Made by a program: the position numbers and the translations under genes
Shown: positions 1 through 8,932 of the stretch, in pieces
Numbering within the stretch: position 1 is the first letter of the stretch
Layout: each line of letters opens with the position of its first letter
Assembly (NCBI RefSeq): GCF_030068505.1
Contig: NZ_JAQOSO010000084.1
Location: 108,841 to 172,840, forward strand
Source: Roseofilum capinflatum BLCC-M114
GTDB taxonomy: Bacteria; Cyanobacteriota; Cyanobacteriia; Cyanobacteriales; Desertifilaceae
Direction: 5' to 3'
DNA length: 64,000 bases
The notes under the pieces: generated by a model
The model's database searches: none
Told to the model about the DNA's origin: nothing
The model's input: the letters and a program-made list of their open reading frames with translations, nothing else

Positions 1-330
1 TTGTAGAGAGAAGGGATTGGTTCCAGCTAGAGCAATGACATATTGATCGAGATCGGGGTTATCCATGTATTTAGCTATATACATGGTATGGTCATTAACA
101 TTTGAGGAGGACGATCCTTTCTTAATTTGGTAAACAGCACATCCCCAGGTCAGTTGCCATGTACCGATGAGACTGCGAATTTGCGGATCAGCAAAATTGG
201 CTTTGACCGCTTTTGTAGCAAAAGTCTGTAAATATTCTTGAGAACCAAAGTAAGTTTTGGGAATAGAAATACAATAAGTCAGCCAGATTAGGCAAAGAAT
301 TTTTTGCTGCCAACTATATTGACTGGACAT
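1..330 (-). CDS. Lipase-like alpha/beta hydrolase protein, N-terminal part (runs off window)
   Basis: The reverse strand is open from an ATG at 330 to the window edge, giving 110 residues that begin MSSQYSWQQK. A start is supported by AGGT just upstream (reverse of 331-340). A hydrophobic stretch near residues 11-22 could be a weak signal peptide. Around residues 55-105 the text WQLTWGCAVY, TMYIAK and YVIALAGTNP resembles the beginning of class-3 lipase-like proteins found in cyanobacteria and fungi; this is recollection of the family, not a search. The catalytic Ser and His would lie beyond the window, so activity cannot be judged. It is divergent from the glycerate kinase gene. Confidence 0.6.
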   Translation of the reverse strand, partial: MSSQYSWQQKILCLIWLTYCISIPKTYFGSQEYLQTFATKAVKANFADPQIRSLIGTWQLTWGCAVYQIKKGSSSSNVNDHTMYIAKYMDNPDLDQYVIALAGTNPFSLQ

Positions 331-553
331 GGTGTTACCTCATTATAGGTTGATTAATGACGCTGATGTTATGATTTTTGTTCTTATGTCATCATAATGA
401 TAGCCATGATACTGAAGAATTTTTCAGTGTTAGCTTTCAGCTTTTCTTCGGTTAGCCTGGGATTCCGATTGGAGAATAGCCGATCGCTGAGTTAGAGTCA
501 AGAGTTTTTGCCAAAAATAACAAAACTGTAACCCTCACTACTTTAAAAAAATC

Positions 554-1615
554 ATGGATAGAGATCTACTTTTTCAGTGCCTTCTGGGTAAAAACCAGCA
601 GACTAAAGTAAAAGAAGAATGGCTTAAAAACTTAGAGCAAGAGAATCCAGATCAGTGGTTAAAGTTTGATTTTACTCCAGATAAACAAAAATGCCAATCG
701 GAGCTTAAAATTGAGTTATTCAAAGCGTTAGTGCCAGATATTCTATCCGTTTTTTCCTCTGTTTCTCCTGAAGGTCTGTATCAAACTTTATGGGAGTTTT
801 GGTTACCTTTGGCACTGTGGTTAGCAGCATCTCAAAAAGAGCTGAGGCGACCTCTGATTCAAGGCATTCTAGGCGGTCAGGGAACGGGGAAGACTACGTT
901 AGGCGCTGTTCTGAACTTGATCTTAGCAAAACTGGGCTATACATCAGCGAGTTTATCTTTGGATGATTTATATAAAACCTATCGGGATCGGCAAATTCTC
1001 AAGGCTCAAGACCCCCGTTTTGTTCGCCGAGGGCCTCCAGGAACCCATGAGGTTGAGTTAGGGATTGAGGTGTTGCAACGGTGTCGTAATGCCCAGTATC
1101 CGGTGGAATTTCCTCGATTTGATAAGTCGGCCTATGGGGGAGAGGGCGATCGCACAAAACCAGAGATCATTACGGATGCCGATATTGTCTTTTTTGAAGG
1201 GTGGTTTGTTGGGGTACAACCCATTTATCCCGATCGGTTTGCCTCTGCTCCTGCTCCAATTCATACTGAGGCGGATCGAAACTTTGCCCAAGAGATCAAT
1301 CAACGATTATATGAATACTTACCTTTGTGGAAATGCTTAGATCAATTGATTATTTTATCGCCCATTGATTATCGTTGGTCTAAACAGTGGCGATGGGAAG
1401 CAGAACAGGAAAGGATGGCAACTGGGAAAGGGGGCATGAGTGAATCGGAAATCAGTGATTTTGTGGATTATTTTTGGCGGAGTTTACATCCTGAACTGTT
1501 CATTATACCCCTGACCCAGAACTCAGAGTTAACGGATTTAGTGGTGGAAATTAATCGAGATCATTCTGTGGGTCGTATCTATCAACCCAGGGGAGAGGGG
1601 GGAAATCTTAAATGA
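554..1615 (+). CDS. glyK: D-glycerate 3-kinase (plant/cyanobacterial type)
   Basis: The 353-residue protein has a P-loop GGQGTGKTT near residues 109-117 and a conserved block SLSLDDLYKTYRDR, followed by RRGPPGTHE and FPRFDKSAYGGEGDR. This pattern is the cyanobacterial/plant glycerate 3-kinase family related to phosphoribulokinase and uridine kinase. It phosphorylates glycerate to 3-phosphoglycerate with ATP, the last step of the photorespiratory C2 cycle, in the cytoplasm. Length is normal for the family. It stands alone, 155 bases before argD in the same direction; no terminator is evident between them. Confidence 0.9.
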   Translation: MDRDLLFQCLLGKNQQTKVKEEWLKNLEQENPDQWLKFDFTPDKQKCQSELKIELFKALVPDILSVFSSVSPEGLYQTLWEFWLPLALWLAASQKELRRPLIQGILGGQGTGKTTLGAVLNLILAKLGYTSASLSLDDLYKTYRDRQILKAQDPRFVRRGPPGTHEVELGIEVLQRCRNAQYPVEFPRFDKSAYGGEGDRTKPEIITDADIVFFEGWFVGVQPIYPDRFASAPAPIHTEADRNFAQEINQRLYEYLPLWKCLDQLIILSPIDYRWSKQWRWEAEQERMATGKGGMSESEISDFVDYFWRSLHPELFIIPLTQNSELTDLVVEINRDHSVGRIYQPRGEGGNLK

Positions 1616-1770
1616 TTATGAACTCCCGTGGGTGTTAAGAACAACTGACAGATCGGATAGGGGGACAAATTTCAACGCTAAGATAGAATATTTGGGATGA
1701 CCTGTAGAGAACGGAAAGTTATGCAAGTTCCCGAATGATCCTGTGTCTTTTTAATCGAGAGGAAGCAATT

Positions 1771-3036
1771 GTGAGTCCAGAAACTTTAACCCCAACGGAT
1801 GCGCCCCAGGTTACAGAGAGTGCTTACGATCCATCGGAGTTTAACCAGTATGTGATGTCTACTTATGGGCGGTTTCCGATCGCCCTCAAACAAGGAAAAG
1901 GCTGCTTGGTTTGGGATACTCAAGGTCGCGAATACTTAGATTTTGTAGCCGGAATTGCCACCTGTACCTTGGGCCATGCCCATCCCGCTTTAGTAGAAAC
2001 GGTAACCCAACAGATTAGCAAGCTCCATCATGTCTCCAATCTGTACTATATCCAAGAACAGGGGGATTTAGCTAAATGGTTAGTCGAGCATTCTTGTGCC
2101 GATCGCGCCTTTTTCTGTAATTCGGGGGCAGAAGCCAATGAAGGGGCGATTAAATTGGCCCGCAAATATGCCCATACGGTATTGAACATTGAAGACCCAG
2201 TAATCCTGACGGCAAAAGCAAGTTTTCATGGTCGTACCTTAGCCACGATTACCGCAACCGGCCAAGCCAAGTATCAAAAAGGGTTTAGTCCCCTAGTTCC
2301 AGGCTTTGCCTATGTGCCCTATAACGACTTTGAAGCCGTCAAAGAGGCGATCGCCTCCCTGGATAGCTCAGAGCGGCGCGTGGCGGCGATTTTACTTGAA
2401 GCCTTACAGGGTGAAGGGGGCGTGCGTCCAGGAGAATTGGAGTATTTCCTGCGCTTGCGTCAGTTGTGCGATCAAATGGGAATTTTACTGATCCTGGATG
2501 AGGTGCAAGTGGGCATGGGACGCACGGGCAAACTCTGGGGTTACGAGAATTTGGGCATTGAACCCGATATCTTTACCTCAGCTAAGGGGTTAGCGGGCGG
2601 TATTCCCATCGGTGCGCTGCTCTGTAAGCAGTTCTGCGATGTGTTTGAGCCGGGAAATCATGCCAGCACGTTTGGCGGTAACCCCTTTGCTTGTGCGGCA
2701 GCCCTGACGGTGTGCCAAACCGTGGAGCAGGATCGGTTGCTTCAAAATGTACAAGAGCGGGGCGAACAATTGCGGAAAGGCTTGCGGGCGATCGCCACCA
2801 AGTATCCCCAACTGATTGCTGAGGTGCGCGGATGGGGGCTAATTAATGGCATGGAACTGCAAGCGGAGATTCCCTTAACCTCCATTGAAATTGTCAAAAA
2901 AGCGATGGAACAAGGGGTGCTACTGGTTCCCGCAGGGCCCAAGGTGGTGCGGTTTGTGCCGCCGTTGATTGTGTCTGCGGAGGAGATCGATCGGGCAGTT
3001 GCGGAGGTGGAAAAGGCGATCGCTAGTCTTACCTAA
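1771..3036 (+). CDS. argD: Acetylornithine aminotransferase (class III PLP aminotransferase)
   Basis: It converts N-acetylglutamate semialdehyde to N-acetylornithine in arginine synthesis (family knowledge). The fold-type I PLP aminotransferase motifs are all present: FVAGIATCTLGHAHP, FCNSGAEANE, SFHGRT, LDEVQVGMGRTG and the PLP lysine in TSAKGLAGGIPIGA. I start it at the GTG at 1771 because GAGAGGAAG lies just upstream, giving 421 residues; an in-frame ATG at 1735 would add 12 residues without a good ribosome binding site. Related aminotransferases (gabT, ectB) are less likely given the family look and length. Confidence 0.9.
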   Translation: MSPETLTPTDAPQVTESAYDPSEFNQYVMSTYGRFPIALKQGKGCLVWDTQGREYLDFVAGIATCTLGHAHPALVETVTQQISKLHHVSNLYYIQEQGDLAKWLVEHSCADRAFFCNSGAEANEGAIKLARKYAHTVLNIEDPVILTAKASFHGRTLATITATGQAKYQKGFSPLVPGFAYVPYNDFEAVKEAIASLDSSERRVAAILLEALQGEGGVRPGELEYFLRLRQLCDQMGILLILDEVQVGMGRTGKLWGYENLGIEPDIFTSAKGLAGGIPIGALLCKQFCDVFEPGNHASTFGGNPFACAAALTVCQTVEQDRLLQNVQERGEQLRKGLRAIATKYPQLIAEVRGWGLINGMELQAEIPLTSIEIVKKAMEQGVLLVPAGPKVVRFVPPLIVSAEEIDRAVAEVEKAIASLT

Positions 3037-3048
3037 ACCGAATCACCC

Positions 3049-3076
3049 GTAGGGGCGAAGGGCCCTTCGCCCCTAC
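3049..3076. repeat. Perfect 28-nt palindrome GTAGGGGCG...CGCCCCTAC
   Basis: Between argD and the miaE-like gene lies a perfect inverted repeat of 14-base arms beginning GTAGGGGCGAAGGG. A sister element with the same outer arms is at 40340-40369. There is no T-tract, so it looks like a dispersed cyanobacterial intergenic repeat rather than a simple terminator, although the hairpin could still affect mRNA ends. Confidence 0.75.
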
Positions 3077-3099
3077 AGTTATGTATAATTTTGATTATT

Positions 3100-3693
3100 A
3101 TGGAAGAACTACCGAAAATCAAATTTCTGCAACAGCCGACATCTGAGGCTTGGGTTGAACAGGCGATCGCCAATCTCAATACCATCCTCCTAGATCATTC
3201 CCACTGCGAGCGCAAAGCAGCCGGAGTCGCTCTAAACCTGATGTTTCGCTATCCCTCCAGTCAGGTGCTGGTGAGGAAGCTAACGGCGATCGCCCGTGAA
3301 GAACTCGAACACTTTGAACAAGTCAATCAATGGTTAGAGCGCCTCAATATTCCCCTCGCTCCCCTCTCGGCTCCTCCCTACGCTGCCGGATTAAAAGCCC
3401 AAATTCGCCCCACTGAACCGGAACGAATGCTCGATTCTCTGTTGATTTCTGCCCTCATTGAAGCCCGTTCCCATGAGCGTCTCGGACTGCTCGCCAACCA
3501 CCTGCCCCAACCCCAACTCGCCCAATTTTATCGCTCTTTGATGGCTTCTGAAGCTCGCCATTATGGGGTCTACTGGATCTTAGCCACCACTTATTTCGAT
3601 CCGGCGATCGTCCAAGCTCGCCTAGAAGCTCTGGCGCAAGTTGAAAGTAATTTACTCTCTACCTTGCATCCAGAACCGCGCATTCATAGTTAA
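3100..3693 (+). CDS. miaE: tRNA-(ms2io6A)-hydroxylase-like ferritin-fold protein
   Basis: The protein (197 residues from ATG 3100; a TTG at 3091 is the alternative) has the four-helix di-iron pattern of the MiaE family: HSHCERKAAG, EELEHFEQVNQWL, LISALIEARSHERL and MASEARHYGVYW, which supply the carboxylate and His ligands. MiaE hydroxylates the isopentenyl group of ms2i6A37 in tRNA using oxygen. Length agrees with the family. It follows argD after a palindrome, so it may or may not be co-transcribed. Confidence 0.82.
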   Translation: MEELPKIKFLQQPTSEAWVEQAIANLNTILLDHSHCERKAAGVALNLMFRYPSSQVLVRKLTAIAREELEHFEQVNQWLERLNIPLAPLSAPPYAAGLKAQIRPTEPERMLDSLLISALIEARSHERLGLLANHLPQPQLAQFYRSLMASEARHYGVYWILATTYFDPAIVQARLEALAQVESNLLSTLHPEPRIHS

Positions 3694-3951
3694 TATCCAG
3701 TCCAATTAAATACCCTAATTAAAAAATCCAGGGAGCAAGATGCTCCCACTCCAGATTACCAATCATCGTAGGGTGGGCAGGACGAGGGAGCGACATCATT
3801 CAAATTCGACAAACAGACCCTGCCCACCCTGCCCGCTTCTTAACCCATTAACCGGATTTGATATATAGCAAACCTAAATTCTATAGCTAGTCTAAATGAG
3901 TCGTGCAACTGGAAATGCCCTCTCCCTTTCATGATGACAGATTCAAAAACC
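3694..3951. repeat. Intergenic stretch with two inverted repeats and a dispersed 28-bp element
   Basis: This gap between two converging genes holds a short hairpin GGGAGCA-AGA-TGCTCCC (3731-3747), an inverted pair AGGGTGGGCAG (3770-3780) / CTGCCCACCCT (3820-3830) of the kind dispersed in cyanobacterial genomes, and at 3882-3909 a 28-base segment (begins TATAGCTAGTCTAAATGAGT) that recurs inverted at 63370-63397 with two mismatches. No coding signal is seen. Confidence 0.6.
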
Positions 3952-4332
3952 CTATATCCCTAAAATTTCTATAGCCTTTTCGAGTAGCTCATCCGGATCA
4001 AAAGGCTTTGTCATATATAAATTCGCCCCCACTTCCTCCCCTTTTTTCTTATCAAACTCTTGACCTTTTGCTGTTAACATGATAACGTATATTTTTTGTA
4101 AATTTAGTTTCTTTTTAACCTGATAACACACATCAAACCCATTCATTCTGGGCATCATCACATCTAAAAAGACTAAATCGGGCTGTTGTTCCTGGATCAA
4201 ACCCAAGGCTGTTTCTCCATCTCCAGCCGATAACAGTTCCACTCCTTCATCTTCTAATTCCTCTAGGGTTTGTTCTAGAAGGATTCTGATATGAGTTTCA
4301 TCATCGACAATTAAAACTTTTTTGCCCATCAC
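3952..4332 (-). CDS. CheY-like single-domain response regulator
   Basis: The 126-residue protein is a lone receiver domain: acidic pair in VLIVDDETHIR, phospho-acceptor Asp in LVFLDVMMPRMNGFDV, Thr in MLTAKG and Lys in MTKPFDPDELL. It has no output domain, so it acts by protein contact. Its start (GTG 4332 or ATG 4329) overlaps the TAG stop of the cyclase gene, so the two are translationally coupled. It is the last gene of the operon running leftward from 10306 and is a natural phosphotransfer partner of the hybrid kinase in the same operon (inference). Confidence 0.88.
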   Translation of the reverse strand: MMGKKVLIVDDETHIRILLEQTLEELEDEGVELLSAGDGETALGLIQEQQPDLVFLDVMMPRMNGFDVCYQVKKKLNLQKIYVIMLTAKGQEFDKKKGEEVGANLYMTKPFDPDELLEKAIEILGI

Positions 4333-5735
4333 TAATATAAGACCTCAAAGATTTCCACGGTTTGAGCTTTACCTTTAACGTTCACTAATCCTACCTCTTT
4401 GAAATTAAACTGGTCAACTGTGCGATCGTAGATGGTGCGATCGACTAAAATTTGCCCTCCTTCAGCCATGGATTGCAACCGAGATGCCGTATTCACTTTA
4501 TCCCCAATTGCCGTATAATCCACATGCTGACGAGCGCCGATATTACCCACGACAACCTCACCAGAGCTGATACCGATACCCGTTTTGAAGTTGTCCCGAA
4601 TCCAAGGAACCGGTATAGATTGTAGACACTGTTGCATGGCGATCGCCGTTTCAATCGCTTTCTTTTCACTCTCTGCCAACGGAGCAGGTGCGCCAAACAT
4701 ACAGACAATCATATCCCCCACGAACTTATTCACCGTCCCCCCATAGCTAAAAATCACATCCACCATATGAGTAAAATAAATATTCAAATATTCCACCATG
4801 GTTTCCGGTTCCAGCATTTCGCACTGAGCGGTAAAATCACGAATATCGGAAAAAAGCATAACCAGCTCTTTTTTCCCCGTTTTCAACAAGCTTTCTTCCT
4901 TATTCTCAATAATCGCTTTCACCAACTGGGGAGACATATACCGCTCTAAATTACTTTTGATCCGTTCCTCTTGCAACTGATAATTATGCAAGCGAGCGTT
5001 TTCCATTGCATTAGCCGTTTGAGAGGCTAAGGCAGTCAGTAACTTTAAGTCTGCGGCTCGATAATTAATGGGTTCAGAATGACCGATCCAAATCACCCCA
5101 AAAGCCTCATGACGACTTTTGAGGGGGGCACAAATCAAGGCTTGATTAAAGCGATCGCTTTCCGTTAACCGTGAATCATGTTCTACATCATTAATGACTT
5201 CAGCCACGCCTGTAGTTAAAATATAACCCACGATTCCATCATCTATGGATAAATCTCGTGAAGGAGAATCACCAAATTTTGCCAGAGTTTTAAATCTCTG
5301 ATGTTCAGGATCGACTAATAAAACTTCACCCTGGGTAGACTCAATAATATCTCGTGCTTCTTTGAGTACCAACTCAGCAATTACTCCCATATCTAAGCAA
5401 GCACTCATATCCTCAGAAATACGATATAAGAGATTAATTTCCTTGTATCGTTCTAGGGTTTCATTAACTAAGGATTTTTGAGAGAGCGTCTCATTCACCA
5501 GATGATTTAATAAACTGCATACGGCAGAACTTCCTCGATCTCCACGCACCCAACCAATCACTTCTCCTTCAGCTTTGATCTCATATTCTTGAGGAAAGAA
5601 CGGTAGGGCGCTACCCATTAACAAATTCCTCTTTCGATCAAAAACACCGATCTTTCCGGGACATAGATCGATCCACTCTTGAATTAGGATTTTAGTTTTT
5701 GATTTATTAATTAATGACTTCAGTTTAATTACCAT
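4332..5735 (-). CDS. GAF domain-containing class III adenylate/guanylate cyclase
   Basis: The protein has 467 residues. Residues about 95-245 form a GAF domain (ISEDMSACLDMGVIAELVLKE region to LTALASQTANAMENARLH) and residues about 270-465 a class III nucleotide cyclase. Metal-binding Asp residues are in FSDIRDFTAQ and FVGDMIVCMFG; the substrate Lys (NKFVGD) and Thr (DYTAIGD) favour ATP; NTASRLQ carries the transition-state Asn and Arg. It should make cAMP in the cytosol in response to a GAF input. It overlaps the upstream kinase gene by 11 bases and the downstream receiver gene by one base, which argues for one transcript. Confidence 0.9.
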   Translation of the reverse strand: MVIKLKSLINKSKTKILIQEWIDLCPGKIGVFDRKRNLLMGSALPFFPQEYEIKAEGEVIGWVRGDRGSSAVCSLLNHLVNETLSQKSLVNETLERYKEINLLYRISEDMSACLDMGVIAELVLKEARDIIESTQGEVLLVDPEHQRFKTLAKFGDSPSRDLSIDDGIVGYILTTGVAEVINDVEHDSRLTESDRFNQALICAPLKSRHEAFGVIWIGHSEPINYRAADLKLLTALASQTANAMENARLHNYQLQEERIKSNLERYMSPQLVKAIIENKEESLLKTGKKELVMLFSDIRDFTAQCEMLEPETMVEYLNIYFTHMVDVIFSYGGTVNKFVGDMIVCMFGAPAPLAESEKKAIETAIAMQQCLQSIPVPWIRDNFKTGIGISSGEVVVGNIGARQHVDYTAIGDKVNTASRLQSMAEGGQILVDRTIYDRTVDQFNFKEVGLVNVKGKAQTVEIFEVLY

Positions 5736-8700
5736 TCTGCATCGGGGGATTCTCTAATAACAAGACAATGATTTGATCGTTACCTTTTTGAAAGTTTAAG
5801 GTTTGTACTAATTTAGAGCTATTAGACATATTAACATCAGTAATGACCAAATCAGGATGGGCTGCAAACAGTGCATCTTCCGTATTCATCACCTTCATTT
5901 GATACCCCTGAGATTGAAGGAGATGCGATAACATTTGTGTGTTTGAAGATTGTTGATCGAGAACTAAAACTCGTTTAGACGAGTATTTTTGCTCCAGTAG
6001 CGTCTGCACCCTCTGTAAAAATTGCTCTGAGCTTATGGGTTTGGTGAGATACTGATCCACCCCAATACGATAACCTCTTTCGGAGCGATCGTCAGCCGAA
6101 ATCATCAGAATGGGAATCTGCATGGTTTCCGGATCGTTTTTGAGAATGGCAGCGACATCAAATCCATTCAACTTTGGCATCAAGACATCTAAAACGACTA
6201 AATCCGGTTTTTCTTGTTTAATTTGGGCGATCGCCTCCTGTCCGTTTGCTGCTTGTCGCACTTCATACCCTTCTATATCCAAATGCTGACTGAGCAGCTC
6301 TCGAATATTGGCATCATCATCAACCACTAAAATCACCCGGTCTTGTTGCTGCTGATCCTCTGAATCTTCCGTACACACATGGGTTAATTTTTGCACCAAA
6401 TGTTGCCAACCCATATCCCCATGGCTTTCTGGCATAGGCAACCAAAAGGCAAAGGTACTGCCCACACCCATTTGACTTTCAACCCAAATATGTCCCCCAT
6501 GATGCTCAATAATTTCCTTACAAATGGGTAATCCTAATCCCGTTCCTTTCGGTTTATTAATCAAGGTATCCCCCACTTGCTTAAACTTCTCAAAGACTTT
6601 GGGTAAATCCTCCTCAGCAATGCCAATCCCGCTATCTATGACTTGCACCAGCACCGTTTCCCCTTGCTTTTGTGCTTTACAGGTGACGGTTCCTTGCTCC
6701 GTAAACTTAACGGCATTAGAAATCAAATTAATGACTACCTGCATTAATTTATCTTCGTCTCCGCGAATACTGGGCAGATTCTCGTCAACATCAACCACTA
6801 ATTCCACTTGATTCTGATCGAACAATGAGGCTGTTGCAATTGTTGCTCGTTCAATCAGTTGGGCGATCGCCACCGGTTCATCTTTCCAGTCCACCTTCCC
6901 CGCTTCCATCTTGGCGATGTCCAAAACATCATTGATTAAAGCCGTTAATCGCACCCCTTCAGAAACAATAATATCTAAGTTCGTACTGACTTGATTAACC
7001 GCCCGTTCCACTTTTTTATCCGTGATATCAATCTTCGGTAAGAGAACATCTTCTAGTTTTTTCCTAATCAGCTTCGCAAACCCTAAAACCGAAGTCAAAG
7101 GCGTTCTCAATTCGTGGGAAACCGTCGAAATAAACTCAGTTTTCATCCGATCGACTTCCTTATCTGCGGTAATATCTCTGACCAAGAAAACACACCCTAA
7201 AAATTGTTGACCTAACTGGGGATCGGTTTTGGAAACTCCTGTGGCCACAATTTTGCCAATCCGATTTTCTGATAAGTCAATTTCTGACTGAAAAATATTT
7301 TCAGGATTTTGTTTGACCTTGAATCCTAATTCAGAAAAAATACCGCCAAAAATATCTTCACTATTTCTGTTGAGCAAACTTCCCGTTTCTAAGTCAAACA
7401 ACTTAAATAAAGCTTGGTTCGTTTGCGTGATTATTCCCTCAGCATTTGTGACCAACAAACCATCAGCAATATTATCAATAATTGAAGTTAAATTTGCTAA
7501 AGTTTCTTGTAGAGATTGAGTGGCAGATTCCACCTGATTTTCTAAATCATTTTTAGATTCTTGCAGTTGATTAATCATCTGATTGAACGCCTGTGCTAAA
7601 GTCCCGATCTCATCTTCGGTCAGCACCGGCGCTTGTGATTTTAGGTTACCCTCACGCACTTGAATTGCTGTTTCCGTAATGCCTAGAATCGGTTGAGTAA
7701 TACGACGGGAAATTAGATAAATAATAATTAATAAGAATAAAGCAGCACTTAAGCCAATTTGCAAAATTTCCTTTAATAGTCTTTGGGCAGGAGCAAAAGC
7801 TTCTGCCTGACTCATTTCTGCTAACAAGGCTAAATTTTGATTTTCCATCCAAACATAAGCGCCAATTACTGGAGTGCCTTGATAATTTCTATAAAGACCT
7901 ACCCCATCAATTCCTTCAGTGGCTTGTTGAATTCCAAAGCTATTGACTTCTGTTAATTCCTCTGAATTTTCCGAGTTTTCACTCTCTTCTTCTTCTGGAG
8001 TTTCTTGCTGAGAAATAAATACATTGCGATTTCCTAAGCGACCAATCAGATAGGTTGCACCGGTTTCACCTAGGCCAGTTCTTTCGCGAATAATATCATC
8101 AATCCCTTGTAGATCGAGATCGACCGCTAAGACCCCCAGACGTTGACCGGATCGATCGAGGATAGGGGTAGCAAAGGTAATGGCTGATTCGCGAGTAATG
8201 GGGGAAGTATAAAAGGTAGGGATAACAGTGGTAGATTGATCTTCAGTAAAATAGGTGGTGGTTGTCCCTAATGGTTGATAGGTTTTTTCTTTGGTTTTGT
8301 TGGTCGATAAGGCAACAATTCCTCCTGTCGTTAACAGAGAAATTTCTTGTAAACTGGGTTTAACCTGGGCAAATTCTGCCAATTCTTGAGAGATACTTGT
8401 ATAGGCAATTAAGGTATTGAGTGTGCTTAAGGTTAAGGGAGTATCCGGGTCTAGGTTTTGATCGCTCTGGAACTCGGCGATCGCCGCTTCTGTGCCACTG
8501 CCATAAACACCGTCGATCGCGCCTTGATAATACCCCAACTTTTTTAGCTGCTCTTGGGCAATTACGACATCCTTGGGATCTGAATCGGTGGTGAGAGGGG
8601 AAGATTCAGAGCTTGACCGGAGTAAATATTGCCCTTGGTTGAGAAGGGTGGAGGATTTGGCTAGTAGTAGCACATCTTGGTACTGGGTTTGCACCCAATC

Positions 8701-8880
8701 ATCCAATTGATATTCTTTGAGGGACGTAGCTACCTGTAAGCGATTATATACTGAGTCTCTCAAGGAATCTCTCGCCCTAACATAGGCAGCGATCGCCACT
8801 ACACTAACTGTGACTAAGGACAAGAGCGAAAAAGAAGTCACCAACTGAGACAGGAGACTTTTTCGGAGAAACTTGAGCAT
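5725..8880 (-). CDS. Hybrid sensor histidine kinase with dCache-like sensor and peptidoglycan-binding-like insert
   Basis: ATG 8880 is preferred over TTG 8895 because GGAGGG sits just upstream (1051 residues). Order: TM helix (about 12-36), periplasmic sensor (37-370) that resembles dCache and contains a PG_binding_1-like module at about 103-160 (LKKLGYYQGAIDGVYG, AAIAEFQ), second TM (about 373-392), HAMP, coiled coil, PAS (about 465-575), HisKA with H589 in STVSHELRTPLTS, HATPase (DSGIGIAEEDLP, GTGLGLPICKEI), a complete receiver (about 848-965, Asp in VVLDVLMP) and a short second receiver lacking its acidic pair and Lys. It follows the solute-binding lipoprotein gene by 52 bases. Confidence 0.9.
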   Translation of the reverse strand: MLKFLRKSLLSQLVTSFSLLSLVTVSVVAIAAYVRARDSLRDSVYNRLQVATSLKEYQLDDWVQTQYQDVLLLAKSSTLLNQGQYLLRSSSESSPLTTDSDPKDVVIAQEQLKKLGYYQGAIDGVYGSGTEAAIAEFQSDQNLDPDTPLTLSTLNTLIAYTSISQELAEFAQVKPSLQEISLLTTGGIVALSTNKTKEKTYQPLGTTTTYFTEDQSTTVIPTFYTSPITRESAITFATPILDRSGQRLGVLAVDLDLQGIDDIIRERTGLGETGATYLIGRLGNRNVFISQQETPEEEESENSENSEELTEVNSFGIQQATEGIDGVGLYRNYQGTPVIGAYVWMENQNLALLAEMSQAEAFAPAQRLLKEILQIGLSAALFLLIIIYLISRRITQPILGITETAIQVREGNLKSQAPVLTEDEIGTLAQAFNQMINQLQESKNDLENQVESATQSLQETLANLTSIIDNIADGLLVTNAEGIITQTNQALFKLFDLETGSLLNRNSEDIFGGIFSELGFKVKQNPENIFQSEIDLSENRIGKIVATGVSKTDPQLGQQFLGCVFLVRDITADKEVDRMKTEFISTVSHELRTPLTSVLGFAKLIRKKLEDVLLPKIDITDKKVERAVNQVSTNLDIIVSEGVRLTALINDVLDIAKMEAGKVDWKDEPVAIAQLIERATIATASLFDQNQVELVVDVDENLPSIRGDEDKLMQVVINLISNAVKFTEQGTVTCKAQKQGETVLVQVIDSGIGIAEEDLPKVFEKFKQVGDTLINKPKGTGLGLPICKEIIEHHGGHIWVESQMGVGSTFAFWLPMPESHGDMGWQHLVQKLTHVCTEDSEDQQQQDRVILVVDDDANIRELLSQHLDIEGYEVRQAANGQEAIAQIKQEKPDLVVLDVLMPKLNGFDVAAILKNDPETMQIPILMISADDRSERGYRIGVDQYLTKPISSEQFLQRVQTLLEQKYSSKRVLVLDQQSSNTQMLSHLLQSQGYQMKVMNTEDALFAAHPDLVITDVNMSNSSKLVQTLNFQKGNDQIIVLLLENPPMQNGN

Positions 8881-8932
8881 CAGACTTCCCTCCAAGAAAA
8901 GTTAGGAGCAATGTACCTATGTACCAGGAAAG

